DNA from: Vibrio neonatus
GTDB lineage: Bacteria > Pseudomonadota > Gammaproteobacteria > Enterobacterales > Vibrionaceae
Assembly (NCBI RefSeq): GCF_024346975.1
Contig: NZ_AP024885.1
Location: 124,001 to 188,000, forward strand
Direction: 5' to 3'
DNA: 64,000 nucleotides
In this document: positions 19,234 through 29,006 of the stretch, one piece after another
Layout: each line of letters begins with the position of its first letter
Position numbering within the stretch: position 1 is the first letter of the stretch
Notes under the pieces: generated by a model
Databases searched by the model: none
What the model was told of the DNA's origin: nothing
The model's input: only the letters and a program-made list of their open reading frames with translations
Program-made: the position numbers and the translations under genes

Positions 19234-20277
19234 TTAATTCTTCTCTAATGCTTTATCGAGTAGGTGGCAGACTTGTTCGGTACTAATTGCAGACATTAGA
19301 TCATCGCCTTTCGCGCGAGTTCCCCAAGGAATGTCTGACAGTGACTTATTAGTTTGCTGTTGAATATGCTCATCATAGGCATTCGCTACCAGTTCCAGAC
19401 TATTATAAGGACCAGTGCGTCGCGGATCGCTGTGAGCATAAAGCCCTATCACAGGCGTACCTTGCGTAGTGGCTAAATGAGCGGGCCCTGAATCGGGTGC
19501 GAGTACTACGCTCGCTTCATTAAGTACTGCAGTCAGTTGTTTTAATGAGGTTTTCCCCACCATGTTATTCACATCACCTTGCATCAATTGGGCAATGTTT
19601 TCGGCTAATTTGATTTCCCTGTCAGTAGGCGAGCCACACAGTATGACTTGCATGCCTTTGTTTATCGCATAATCAGCGACGGCAGCGTAGCGCTCTGTTA
19701 GCCAATTGCGGCTATCTTTACTCGCTGCGGCTGAAATGACTAATGTTGGCTGGTTATTGATAACGTTCTTAGCAAATTCAGTATCGTCATGGCTAACGGG
19801 AATGTGCCATTGCGGAGCCTGAAATGGAACCCCAATGTATCGTGCAAAATCAGCAAAATTATCTAAAACATGAAAGCTTTGTGAGTTTGGAATGTGTTTG
19901 TTAGTAAACAACCACTGACCTTCTTTGGTTCTATTCTTACCAAAGCCGATTTTATAATCCGCTTTAATGCCAAAGGAGAGGGCGCTTGCTCGAAGTGCGG
20001 CTTGCATATGCAGCAAAGCATCAAAGCGAGTCGATGACAGCTGTTTCCACACCGCTTTCATGCCTTTAAATCCGAGTTTTTTATCGAACACCACAATTTC
20101 AATATTGGGTAAATCACCGATAAGCTGAGCTTCAATTTTACCGCAAATCCAAGTGATCTTAGTGCTTGGCCAATAGTTTTGGATTGCCTGTACAACAGCG
20201 ATAGCATGGCAAACATCACCGATGGCAGAAAGGCGAAGAATACAGAGTGATTTTGGTGGTGATTTAAACAGTGTCAT
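19234..20277 (-). CDS. opsX: Glycosyltransferase family 9 (OpsX-like heptosyltransferase)
   Basis: A protein of 347 residues. The N-terminal SICILRL-type segment (LRLSAIGDVCHAIAV) and the C-terminal PDSGPAHLATTQGTPVIGLY are GT9 signatures. GT9 enzymes transfer heptose from ADP-heptose to the inner core. The LRLSAIGDVCHA start resembles OpsX, a heptosyltransferase I, but exact linkage cannot be set from sequence. It is cotranscribed with coaD and divergent from kdkA, a pairing that fits inner-core assembly. Confidence 0.75.
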   Translation of the reverse strand: MTLFKSPPKSLCILRLSAIGDVCHAIAVVQAIQNYWPSTKITWICGKIEAQLIGDLPNIEIVVFDKKLGFKGMKAVWKQLSSTRFDALLHMQAALRASALSFGIKADYKIGFGKNRTKEGQWLFTNKHIPNSQSFHVLDNFADFARYIGVPFQAPQWHIPVSHDDTEFAKNVINNQPTLVISAAASKDSRNWLTERYAAVADYAINKGMQVILCGSPTDREIKLAENIAQLMQGDVNNMVGKTSLKQLTAVLNEASVVLAPDSGPAHLATTQGTPVIGLYAHSDPRRTGPYNSLELVANAYDEHIQQQTNKSLSDIPWGTRAKGDDLMSAISTEQVCHLLDKALEKN

Positions 20278-20368
20278 GCAATTGGCTCATAAAGGAGATA
20301 GATAAATTATGCAGGTGCTAGAGTTAATTGTAAAATCAGGAAAGAATTGAATTTATTGGGGTTGCAGA

Positions 20369-21082
20369 TTGGAAACATTAAACAATGGGTCAGAATTCAT
20401 TTGGTATGAGCCTAGCTTACTCAATGTCCCACCAGAAATGTGTTTTGAAGCCCCATATTGGTTTGTGCAGGACAAAATAACCGGTAGTGCAAAAGGACGA
20501 GGCACCACTTGGTTTGTACAACTTGATGGTTTACAAGCTGCACTGCGCCATTATCGTCGTGGCGGGTTATTTGGCAAATTAGTTAAAGATCAGTACTGGT
20601 TTTCTGGTTGGCAGAACACCCGTAGTTATCAAGAGTATAAGTTGCTACAGCATCTGCGTGAGCAAGGAGTTAACGTCCCCAGACCTATTGCCGCTAAGGC
20701 CGATAAATTTGGCCCTTTTTATACCGCGGATTTATTGAGTGAAAGAATACCAAATGCTCAAGACTTAGTGGCACAACTACAACACTCACCGTTAAGTTCT
20801 GATATATATCAGTCTATTGGCAGGCAAATACACAAGCTTCATCAAGCACAAGTTAATCACACCGATCTTAATATTCACAATATCTTGCTTGATAGCAGTG
20901 ATCAGGTATGGATCATAGATTTTGATAAATGCTATCAACAGGCTGGTGATGATTGGAAGCAGGCGAATTTAGAAAGATTAAAGCGCTCATTCCTAAAGGA
21001 AGTACAGCGCTTTTCGATTCACTGGCAAGGGAGTGATTGGGAGCAGTTATTGCTTGGTTATCACGCTAGAGAGAGCGTCTAA
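20369..21082 (+). CDS. kdkA: 3-deoxy-D-manno-octulosonic acid kinase KdkA
   Basis: A small protein-kinase-like enzyme of 237 residues. The catalytic loop HTDLNIHNIL carries the Asp, and IIDFDK is the metal-binding motif. KdkA phosphorylates the single Kdo of the inner core in organisms with a Haemophilus/Vibrio-type core. The start is TTG at 20369 with GGGG about 8 bases upstream. Its 3' end overlaps that of waaA by 36 bp on the opposite strand. Confidence 0.9.
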   Translation: METLNNGSEFIWYEPSLLNVPPEMCFEAPYWFVQDKITGSAKGRGTTWFVQLDGLQAALRHYRRGGLFGKLVKDQYWFSGWQNTRSYQEYKLLQHLREQGVNVPRPIAAKADKFGPFYTADLLSERIPNAQDLVAQLQHSPLSSDIYQSIGRQIHKLHQAQVNHTDLNIHNILLDSSDQVWIIDFDKCYQQAGDDWKQANLERLKRSFLKEVQRFSIHWQGSDWEQLLLGYHARESV

Positions 21083-22336
21083 GGTTTTGGCTACCGCGCC
21101 TTGGTTTTGCGCGACGACTTGATAAGCATTTTTACCCATCTGAATGCGAGAGGTTGAATCTTTAAATAATTGCACAAGATTATCAGTGATTTCGTTTTCA
21201 GATTGGCAAATGATTAATGCCTGCTCTTGAATCAACTGATGGGTTATATCTTTAAAGTTAAAGAAACTGGGGCCATTAAGGATTGGTTTTTCTAGAGCCG
21301 CAGGTTCTAGCATATTATGTCCACCCACCTTATCACCAATAAGGCTACCTGCCATAAAACATACATCAGCAGCACTGATCAGAGTCAGCATTTCTCCCAT
21401 AGTATCGCCAAGATAAACTTGAGTATCGGCAGAAACCGCGGCCCTCTCTGTTCTGGAAACCACTTTGAAGTCGTACTCTAACGCTTGCTTAGCGACAGAG
21501 GCGAATCTTTCTGGGTGGCGAGGTACCAATATGAGCAAAGCATCAGGGATTTCCTTAAGCAGGTCTTGATGTGCTTTGTAGATAATTTCGTCTTCACCTT
21601 CATGGGTACTTGCTGCTATCCAGATAGGTCTTTTAGTTCCTAGTTGTTTACGCAGTTCTTTGCCTTTATGGGTAATATTTGAATGTATTGAAATATCAAA
21701 TTTTAATGAACCGGTTACCGTAAGTTTATTTGCAGTAATTCCGAGTTGATTGAATCTATCGGCATCATCTGAGTGTTGGCAAAGCACTTGATTGAGGCTC
21801 TGTGACATAAGATTAAATACGGACTGAAATTTTTTGTAGCGTTTACTTGAGCGCTCCGATAAACGAGCATTTATCAGTGCTATTGGAATACCTGAATTGG
21901 AAGCAGTATTCAGCGTGTTAGGCCAAAGCTCAGTTTCCATGATTAACATACAGCTTGGTTTTACTCTTTTTATAAAGCCTCTAATGCACCAGCTAAAGTC
22001 TACGGGCATATATCTATGCTCAGCAATATCGGACAGTTTTTTTGCCTGTTCCGCACCCGTAGTTGTGGTGGTGGTGATCAGAATGCTTCGTTCAGGATAT
22101 TTATTTTTGATGGCTTGAATCAAGGGAATAGCGGCGATGGTTTCCCCGACCGAAACGGTATGAATCCAAATGGGCTGCGAGCCTGATAATTTTGGGGTAA
22201 TCCCAAAATATTCTATCCAACGTTTTCCTACACTTGGCTTACCTTCTTTCTTTCTTAACAGCGACATGAAAAGCAAAGGGCTTAAAAGTGTAAGAAGAGT
22301 GGTATAGAACGCTCTGATAAAATATTTCATGGTCAT
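21047..22336 (-). CDS. waaA: Kdo transferase WaaA (KdtA)
   Basis: A GT-B enzyme of 429 residues with an N-terminal membrane anchor. The conserved acceptor-side motif GKPSVGKRWIEYFG (about 32-45) and the C-terminal GGHNMLEPAALEKPIL are typical. WaaA adds Kdo from CMP-Kdo to lipid A precursor in the inner membrane. A kdkA partner suggests it adds one Kdo, which is then phosphorylated, as in Haemophilus. ATG codons at 22336 and 22330 are both possible starts. Confidence 0.96.
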   Translation of the reverse strand: MTMKYFIRAFYTTLLTLLSPLLFMSLLRKKEGKPSVGKRWIEYFGITPKLSGSQPIWIHTVSVGETIAAIPLIQAIKNKYPERSILITTTTTTGAEQAKKLSDIAEHRYMPVDFSWCIRGFIKRVKPSCMLIMETELWPNTLNTASNSGIPIALINARLSERSSKRYKKFQSVFNLMSQSLNQVLCQHSDDADRFNQLGITANKLTVTGSLKFDISIHSNITHKGKELRKQLGTKRPIWIAASTHEGEDEIIYKAHQDLLKEIPDALLILVPRHPERFASVAKQALEYDFKVVSRTERAAVSADTQVYLGDTMGEMLTLISAADVCFMAGSLIGDKVGGHNMLEPAALEKPILNGPSFFNFKDITHQLIQEQALIICQSENEITDNLVQLFKDSTSRIQMGKNAYQVVAQNQGAVAKTLDALSSVITKQ

Positions 22337-22654
22337 TTGCAGCTTAGTATCTATGCAGTGAGGTTAAGATAGGCGCATTTACGCAACATCTTAAGTTACA
22401 ATACATAAGTGAGATCAGGTAAGTGATGAGTAAAAATCTATACTATTTATATGTATTAAGACAGCTTTTTCAAATTGCATACATCCGTATACTGTAAGAG
22501 TACACTGGTGATATCAATAACTTGGATATTTGCTAGTGCAATTGTCACTTGTTTGACTAAAGCTGACTTTATGCAGTGTAACATAGATAAGACATTTCAA
22601 AATTTGATGTGCTGCTTATGACACATCCCAACTTGAATATTAATGAGTAACTAA
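22337..22654. other. waaA / legB divergent intergenic region
   Basis: 318 bp, A+T-rich, with no gene. It must contain the promoters for waaA and the seven-gene nonulosonate operon. Possible plus-strand elements are TTGACT (22553-22558) with TAACAT (22579-22584) at a long 20-bp spacing. No operator is recognisable. Confidence 0.4.
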
Positions 22655-23845
22655 ATGAACAGTGTTTTGGACTTAATAGGCAGAAAAAAAGAGTTATTTT
22701 CTGGTGATATCGAATCAAAAGCTAAAGAGTTGAGTCAGATTGTTTCTGAATCTCGATTCTTAGTTCTCGGCGGTGCGGGCTCAATCGGCCAAGCGGTAAC
22801 GAAAGAGATTTTCAAACGTAACCCGAAAAAGTTGCATGTTGTTGATATTAGTGAAAACAACATGGTTGAACTCGTTCGAGATATTCGCAGTTCATTTGGT
22901 TATATCGATGGAGATTTTCAAACCTTCGCATTAGATATTGGCTCATTAGAGTATGACGCATTTATAAAAGCCGACGGTAAATTTGATTATGTGTTGAACC
23001 TATCAGCTTTGAAGCACGTTCGAAGTGAAAAAGATCCTTTTACCTTGATGCGAATGATAGATGTAAACGTATTTAATACAGATAAAACTATCCAGCAGTC
23101 AATAGATGCTGGGGTTAAAAAGTATTTCTGTGTTTCTACAGATAAAGCCGCCAACCCAGTAAATATGATGGGGGCATCTAAGCGCATTATGGAAATGTTT
23201 TTGATGCGTAAGAGTGAGAATATTGCTATTTCAACCGCTCGCTTTGCTAATGTAGCGTTTTCTGATGGCTCACTACTACATGGCTTTAACCAACGCATAC
23301 AAAAGCATCAGCCTATTGTTGCCCCAAATGATATCAAGCGCTACTTTGTGACTCCTCAAGAATCTGGTGAGCTCTGTTTGATGTCTTGTATCTTTGGTGA
23401 AAATAGAGATATTTTCTTTCCGAAATTGAGTGAAGCTCTGCATCTAATTTCTTTTGCTAATATCGCTATTAAATATCTTGAGAAGCTGGGGTATGAACCT
23501 CACCTTTGTAGCTCCGAAGAAGAAGCTCGTGAACTTGCTAAAACTTTGCCTCAACAAGGCAAATGGCCATGTTTGTTTACTGAGAGTGATACTACTGGTG
23601 AGAAGGATTTTGAGGAATTCTTTACCGATCAAGAAACCCTAGATATGTCTCGATTTGAAAATCTAGGAATCATTAAAAATGATCCGCTCTATGAGCAAGA
23701 ACTACTAACTTTATTTGAAAACAGCATCGCGACAATGAAAAAGAATAAAGCTTGGAGTAAAGAGCAAATAGTTGATCTCTTCTTTACCATGATCCCTGAT
23801 TTTGGGCATAAAGAAACGGGAAAATATTTAGATAGTAAGATGTAA
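22655..23845 (+). CDS. legB: NDP-N-acetylglucosamine 4,6-dehydratase LegB
   Basis: A protein of 396 residues from the FlaA1/PglF-like dehydratase group of extended SDRs. The NAD-binding motif GGAGSIG is near residues 39-45, and the active-site segment STDKAANPVNMMGASKR has Met in place of the usual Tyr, as in these dehydratases. It should oxidise and dehydrate NDP-GlcNAc to the 4-keto-6-deoxy sugar, the first committed step to legionaminic acid. Whether UDP or GDP is carried is not certain; the linked PtmE-like gene favours GDP. It is the first gene of the operon. Confidence 0.88.
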   Translation: MNSVLDLIGRKKELFSGDIESKAKELSQIVSESRFLVLGGAGSIGQAVTKEIFKRNPKKLHVVDISENNMVELVRDIRSSFGYIDGDFQTFALDIGSLEYDAFIKADGKFDYVLNLSALKHVRSEKDPFTLMRMIDVNVFNTDKTIQQSIDAGVKKYFCVSTDKAANPVNMMGASKRIMEMFLMRKSENIAISTARFANVAFSDGSLLHGFNQRIQKHQPIVAPNDIKRYFVTPQESGELCLMSCIFGENRDIFFPKLSEALHLISFANIAIKYLEKLGYEPHLCSSEEEARELAKTLPQQGKWPCLFTESDTTGEKDFEEFFTDQETLDMSRFENLGIIKNDPLYEQELLTLFENSIATMKKNKAWSKEQIVDLFFTMIPDFGHKETGKYLDSKM

Positions 23846-23857
23846 GTGGAGCGCGTC

Positions 23858-25012
23858 ATGAAAGAAACATCAATTGTTGAGTTTGTACGAGATATATACC
23901 AAACCAATGACTTTATTCCATTGCATGCCCCTACTTTTAACGGGAATGAGAAAGCCTATGTAATGGAAACGTTAGACAGTACTTTTGTTTCTAGCGTAGG
24001 CAAATTTGTCGATGATTTTGAAAAAAAGATTGAAGAATATACAGGCTCAGCAAAAGCAGTAGCGACAGTTAATGGCACTGCTGCTTTGCACGCAGCGTTA
24101 TATATGGCAGGTGTTAAACAGGGTGATCTTGTTATTACTCAAGCTCTGACATTTGTGGCCACTTGTAATGCGCTTCACCACATGGGAGCAGAGCCGATAT
24201 TTGTGGATGTTTCCCCTGTAAGTTTAGGACTTTGTCCGAAAGCGGTGGATGAGTATCTTAATGAGTATGCTGAGCAAACAGAAGCAGGCTGCGTTCATAA
24301 GACGACAGGTCAACGTATCCAAGCGGTTGTACCTATGCATACCTTTGGGCACCCTGTTGAGCTTGATGAATTGCTTGCGGTTTGCTTGAAGTGGAATATT
24401 ACTTTGGTTGAAGATGCAGCGGAAAGCCTTGGTTCTTTTTATAAAGGTAGGCACACAGGTACGATTGGTGACTTTGGCGCTGTCAGTTTTAATGGTAATA
24501 AAGTGATTACCACTGGTGGTGGCGGCATGGTGCTTTGTAAGACCCTGGAGCTAGGCCAAAGAACGAAACACATCACTACAACAGCGAAAGTCCCTCATCC
24601 TTATGAGTTTTTTCATGATGAAGCCGGTTTTAACTACCGAATGCCTAACCTGAATGCGGCCTTAGGTTGTGCTCAGATGGAAGTACTTGAAAATTATTTA
24701 GAGAAAAAAAGACGACTTGCTGACGCATATAAAGCATTTTTCGAGAAGTCAGAGTTTAAGTTTGTCGTTGAACCTGAGTATGCACAGTCTAACTATTGGT
24801 TGAATGCCATAATTTGTCCAGATAAGCAAAGTAGAGAGGGCATGTTAAGCGTTACCAATGCTGCTGGTGTGATGACTCGTCCAATTTGGCAATTAATGCA
24901 TCGTTTACCTATGTTTAAAAATGCCATGCGTGGAGACTTAAGCTATTCAGAATTTATTGAAGCGCACTTAATTAATATTCCAAGCACGCCAGTTTCTTTC
25001 GTATCTAAGTGA
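23858..25012 (+). CDS. legC: LegC family PLP aminotransferase
   Basis: A DegT/DnrJ/EryC1-type aminotransferase of 384 residues from the ATG at 23858, preceded by GTGGAG; an in-frame GTG at 23846 abuts the legB stop and is less likely. The segment FIPLHAPTFNGNEKAYV and the PLP lysine in FNGNKVITTGGGG match LegC. It places the C4 amino group on the 4-keto sugar made by LegB. Confidence 0.9.
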   Translation: MKETSIVEFVRDIYQTNDFIPLHAPTFNGNEKAYVMETLDSTFVSSVGKFVDDFEKKIEEYTGSAKAVATVNGTAALHAALYMAGVKQGDLVITQALTFVATCNALHHMGAEPIFVDVSPVSLGLCPKAVDEYLNEYAEQTEAGCVHKTTGQRIQAVVPMHTFGHPVELDELLAVCLKWNITLVEDAAESLGSFYKGRHTGTIGDFGAVSFNGNKVITTGGGGMVLCKTLELGQRTKHITTTAKVPHPYEFFHDEAGFNYRMPNLNAALGCAQMEVLENYLEKKRRLADAYKAFFEKSEFKFVVEPEYAQSNYWLNAIICPDKQSREGMLSVTNAAGVMTRPIWQLMHRLPMFKNAMRGDLSYSEFIEAHLINIPSTPVSFVSK

Positions 25013-25019
25013 GATATTT

Positions 25020-26195
25020 ATGATGCAGACTCATAAAAATGTAGCGGTTTTTACTGGTACACGAGCAGAATACGGTCTGCTTTTTTGGTTACTTAAAGAT
25101 ATAGAAAGTGATTCAGAGTTAACACTCCAGCTATTGGTTTCTGGGATGCATTTGTCGCCCGACTTTGGTGACACCTACCAGCAGATTGAGAGTGATGGCT
25201 TTAAGATTGATGAAAAAATAGAGATATTATTATCATCAGACTCTGCTGTTGGAACGGCAAAAAGCATGGGGCTTGGTGTTTTAGGTTTTGCCGATGCATT
25301 AGCTCGAATGCAGCCCGATGTATTGATTGTTTTGGGCGATCGCTTTGAAGCTCTAGCGGCTGCGCAAACCGCGATGATATTACGTATTCCAATTATACAC
25401 CTTCATGGTGGTGAAATAACGGAAGGTGCTTATGACGATGCGATTCGCCATGCAATTACTAAATTAAGCTATCTTCATGGCACGTCTACCGATGAATATC
25501 GGCAGCGAGTTATTCAACTAGGGGAATCTCCAGATAGAGTACGAAATGTAGGCGCTATTGGATTGGATCATCTAAACCGAGCTTCTTTTATGAGTATATT
25601 GGAGCTAAGTGAATCCTTAAAATTTCAATTAGTTAATCCTTATTTTGTTGTGACGTATCATCCGGTGACTCTCGGTGATGAATCACCGGAAGAGAGTTTT
25701 CAGTCTTTGCTTGATGCTTTAGATGAGTATCCAGAACACCAAGTGATATTGACCTATCCGAATGCTGATGATGGTGGGCGCCGTATTATTCCATTATTAG
25801 AAAACTATGCTGCTAAGCGGCCTAATCGGGTATTAGCTATTCCATCTTTAGGGCAGGTTCGCTATTTAAGTGCGATAAAGCATGCTGCAGCAGTCATTGG
25901 TAATTCGTCTAGTGGGATTATTGAGGTACCTGCATTTGATGTCCCGACCGTGAATATCGGTTTGAGACAAAAAGGACGTTTGGCGGCTAAAAGTGTTCTT
26001 AATGTTGATGCAACGAAAGAATCTATCATTCGTGCAATAAAAATGGCGGTAAGTCGTGAGTATAAGAGTGATGGTGAATTGATCGTTAATCCATACGGAC
26101 AAGGTGATACTAGTGCTCAAGTGATTGATATGATTAAGACATTGCAGTTTGAACCTTGTAAATCATTTTTTGATTTGAATGTAGAAATTGAGTGA
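25020..26195 (+). CDS. legG: Hydrolysing NDP-sugar 2-epimerase LegG (NeuC family)
   Basis: A protein of 391 residues in the UDP-GlcNAc 2-epimerase family. The N-terminal TGTRAEYGLL and HGGEITEGAYDDAIRHAI segments are typical of the NeuC/LegG hydrolysing type, which releases the nucleotide. It should yield 2,4-diacetamido-2,4,6-trideoxymannose. Overlapping ATGs (25020 and 25023) follow GTGAG. It starts 7 bp after legC. Confidence 0.88.
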   Translation: MMQTHKNVAVFTGTRAEYGLLFWLLKDIESDSELTLQLLVSGMHLSPDFGDTYQQIESDGFKIDEKIEILLSSDSAVGTAKSMGLGVLGFADALARMQPDVLIVLGDRFEALAAAQTAMILRIPIIHLHGGEITEGAYDDAIRHAITKLSYLHGTSTDEYRQRVIQLGESPDRVRNVGAIGLDHLNRASFMSILELSESLKFQLVNPYFVVTYHPVTLGDESPEESFQSLLDALDEYPEHQVILTYPNADDGGRRIIPLLENYAAKRPNRVLAIPSLGQVRYLSAIKHAAAVIGNSSSGIIEVPAFDVPTVNIGLRQKGRLAAKSVLNVDATKESIIRAIKMAVSREYKSDGELIVNPYGQGDTSAQVIDMIKTLQFEPCKSFFDLNVEIE

Positions 26196-26202
26196 GATAA
26201 CT

Positions 26203-27276
26203 ATGACTTTAATTATCGCAGAAGCGGGTGTAAATCATAATGGCCAAGAAAAATTAGCTTTTTCGTTAGTTGATGCCGCTCATAAAGCAGGTGCAGATAT
26301 TGTTAAATTTCAAACATTTAAAGCTAAAAATTTAGTTACAGAAGAAGCCAAGCAAGCTGAATATCAAGTAGCAAATACGCAGAAACAAGAATCGCAGTTA
26401 GCCATGTTGAGCCGTTTAGAGCTTTCATATGAAGTGCATCACGAACTTGTTAAATATTGCAACTCTTTAGGTATTGAGTTTTTATCAACAGCATTTGACC
26501 TTGAGAGCTTAGATTTTCTAGTAAATGATTTAGGATTAACTCGATTGAAATTACCTTCAGGCGAACTCACTAATGCGCCTCTGGTATTAAGGCATGCTCG
26601 TACGGGGTGCGATCTTATTGTTTCTACAGGCATGGCTACACTTTCTGATATTGAAACGGCATTGGGTGTCATTGCCTTCGGTTATACCGCGGATATAAAT
26701 GCAGAGCCTTCAATACTAGGTTTTCAAGAAGCTTATGCGTCAGAAGCAGGACAAAAAGCATTAAAAGAGAAAGTGACGATACTTCATTGTACAACTGAAT
26801 ATCCTGCCCCAATGGAAGAGATTAACCTGAAGGCTATGGATACCCTTGGCAGAGCATTTGATTTAGCGGCTGGTTATTCAGATCATAGCGAAGGTATCAC
26901 TATTCCTATTGCCGCTGTTGCACGTGGCGCAGTATTGATTGAAAAGCATTTTACATTAGATAAAAACATGGAAGGTCCAGATCATAAAGCCTCTTTAGAG
27001 CCAAGTGAGTTGTCCGTAATGGTTAAGGCTATTAGGCAAATTGAACTGGCTTTAGGAAGTAGTGTAAAAACGCCAACTAAATCTGAAATAAAAAATAAAG
27101 TAGTGGCACGGAAGAGTTTAGTGGCAGCTGTAGATATAAAGTCTGGTGACGTGTTTTCTGATTTAAATCTCACTATAAAACGACCTGGTACAGGTTTGTC
27201 ACCTTATAAATATTGGGATCTTCTGGGTTGTAAGGCGGCTAAAAATTATAAAGCTGGAGAGCTGATCATTGAGTGA
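26203..27276 (+). CDS. legI: N,N'-diacetyllegionaminate synthase LegI (NeuB family)
   Basis: A protein of 357 residues. A TIM-barrel NeuB domain (IIAEAGVNHNG start) is followed by a C-terminal SAF/antifreeze-like domain (about 295-357). The enzyme condenses the six-carbon sugar with phosphoenolpyruvate to give the nine-carbon nonulosonic acid. The ATG at 26203 follows GTGAGATA; an upstream TTG at 26188 lies inside legG. NeuB homologues for sialic, legionaminic and pseudaminic acid are similar; the legB/legC/ptmE context points to legionaminate. Confidence 0.9.
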   Translation: MTLIIAEAGVNHNGQEKLAFSLVDAAHKAGADIVKFQTFKAKNLVTEEAKQAEYQVANTQKQESQLAMLSRLELSYEVHHELVKYCNSLGIEFLSTAFDLESLDFLVNDLGLTRLKLPSGELTNAPLVLRHARTGCDLIVSTGMATLSDIETALGVIAFGYTADINAEPSILGFQEAYASEAGQKALKEKVTILHCTTEYPAPMEEINLKAMDTLGRAFDLAAGYSDHSEGITIPIAAVARGAVLIEKHFTLDKNMEGPDHKASLEPSELSVMVKAIRQIELALGSSVKTPTKSEIKNKVVARKSLVAAVDIKSGDVFSDLNLTIKRPGTGLSPYKYWDLLGCKAAKNYKAGELIIE

Positions 27277-27919
27277 TTGTGATAATGCCAAGTTACCAAT
27301 TGTTATTATTGGTGGCGGAGGTCACGCATCAGTTTTAGCGGATATTCTATTGCAGCAACAACGAGAAATTGTTGCGATAGTATGCCCTGATGATATTAAC
27401 CAAAGAGCGATATTCTCCGGAATAACACACCTTAAAAGAGATGCCGATATCTCTCGTTTCTCAGCAGATAGCGTGAGCTTAGTTAATGGGATAGGTTTGA
27501 TGCCTAAGTCTAGTTTCAGGCGAAAACTAAATGAAACTTTTCTTTCTCTTGGCTATCGTTTTGAAACAGTAATATCTGATAGTGCTATAGTTTCTCCTTT
27601 TTGTAGGCTCGAAGTTGGAGCTCAGATTCTCCCTATGTCAGTTATTCAGGCAGGAGCAACTATCGGCAGTCATAGCATAATTAATACTGGTGCTATCGTT
27701 GAGCATGACTGTAGCGTTGGCTCATATAATCATATTGCACCAAGAGCAACACTCTGTGGTGATGTTGAAACAGAAACGAATGTATATATTGGAGCTAATG
27801 CAACTGTGATTCAGGGGATTTCTGTAGGTAATGGAGCTGTAGTTGGTGCTGGGGCTTGCCTAACAAGAGACCTTGCTTCTGATATGATAGCTTACCCAGC
27901 AAAGATAACGACTAAATAA
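27269..27919 (+). CDS. legH: NeuD-family acetyltransferase (LegH role)
   Basis: A protein of 216 residues with an N-terminal PglD-like nucleotide-sugar-binding domain (IIGGGGHASVLADIL) and a left-handed beta-helix of hexapeptide repeats (about 105-205). In this operon it probably N-acetylates the C4 amino group before LegG; O-acetylation of the finished sugar is the alternative. The TTG start at 27269 overlaps legI by 8 bp and has GGAGAG 7 bases upstream. Confidence 0.78.
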   Translation: MSDCDNAKLPIVIIGGGGHASVLADILLQQQREIVAIVCPDDINQRAIFSGITHLKRDADISRFSADSVSLVNGIGLMPKSSFRRKLNETFLSLGYRFETVISDSAIVSPFCRLEVGAQILPMSVIQAGATIGSHSIINTGAIVEHDCSVGSYNHIAPRATLCGDVETETNVYIGANATVIQGISVGNGAVVGAGACLTRDLASDMIAYPAKITTK

Positions 27920-27944
27920 CATTCATTAAAGTGAAAGGTACAGA

Positions 27945-29006
27945 ATGAGTCATTCCTGGCAAAAAACGCTAATTACCGAATTAAGTACAATTAAACAAGC
28001 ATTGGAAATTATTAATAGTGAAGCTTTGCGTGTTGCTGTCGTAGTTGATGAAAATAAGAGACTACAAGGAATGGTGACTGATGGCGATATTAGACGAGGT
28101 CTGCTCAATAATTTAACATTGACAGATCCTGTTGCGAAAATAATGAACTCTAACCCAGTAACTGCAGTAGTCGGAACCTCAAAAGAGCAATTAGTTGCTT
28201 TAATGGATAATCATCAGATCTTATCAGTTCCATTAATCGATGAAGATGGTGTGATTCTAGGCTTAGAAACTCTGCATAGTGCAATGCGTAAAGAGTGCCA
28301 TCAAAACCCTATCTTTATTATGGCGGGGGGATTTGGCACGCGATTAAAGCCATTAACAGATACTTGTCCTAAACCAATGCTGAAAATTGGTGGAAAACCA
28401 ATTTTAGAAACGGTAATTAATAGTTTTATAAAAGCCGGATTTGTGAATTTCTATATTTCTACTCACTATATGCCAGAACAAATAGAGAGCTATTTTGGGG
28501 ATGGTAGTGATTTAGGAGTAAATATTGAATATGTTTACGAAGAGAACCCACTTGGTACTGGTGGTGCATTAGGTTTGTTACCTCATGATTTACCAGATGA
28601 TTTACCGTTAATCATGATAAACGGTGATGTGCTGACTAAAGTTAACTTTCAACGCTTATTAGATTTTCATATTGATAATAATGCAGATGCTACCATGTGT
28701 GTCAGGGAGTATGACTACCAAATCCCTTATGGAGTCATAAACGGTGAAGGTAATAAAATAACCAGTATGGTTGAAAAGCCTGTGCAACGTTTCTTTATTA
28801 ATGCAGGGATATATGTAGTATCACCTAAGATTTTCAAATCAGTACCTAAAAATCATAAAATAGATATGCCTACATTACTAGAACAGCATATGGCACTAGA
28901 TAGTGACGTACTAATGTTCCCTATACATGAGTATTGGTTAGATATTGGCCGAATGGATGATTTTAATAGGGCACAGTCAGATATTTTAGGCTTAGGAGTC
29001 TTATAG
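27945..29006 (+). CDS. CBS-domain nucleotidyltransferase, PtmE-like glucosamine-1-phosphate guanylyltransferase
   Basis: A protein of 353 residues: a pair of CBS domains (about 10-120) precedes a sugar-phosphate nucleotidyltransferase domain with the signature MAGGFGTRLKPLT near residues 126-138. This layout matches PtmE of the Campylobacter legionaminate pathway, which makes GDP-glucosamine. If the role is the same, the pathway runs on GDP-linked sugars. No PtmF (GlmS-like), PtmA or PgmL partner is present in the window. The stop overlaps the legF start by one base. Confidence 0.8.
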   Translation: MSHSWQKTLITELSTIKQALEIINSEALRVAVVVDENKRLQGMVTDGDIRRGLLNNLTLTDPVAKIMNSNPVTAVVGTSKEQLVALMDNHQILSVPLIDEDGVILGLETLHSAMRKECHQNPIFIMAGGFGTRLKPLTDTCPKPMLKIGGKPILETVINSFIKAGFVNFYISTHYMPEQIESYFGDGSDLGVNIEYVYEENPLGTGGALGLLPHDLPDDLPLIMINGDVLTKVNFQRLLDFHIDNNADATMCVREYDYQIPYGVINGEGNKITSMVEKPVQRFFINAGIYVVSPKIFKSVPKNHKIDMPTLLEQHMALDSDVLMFPIHEYWLDIGRMDDFNRAQSDILGLGVL

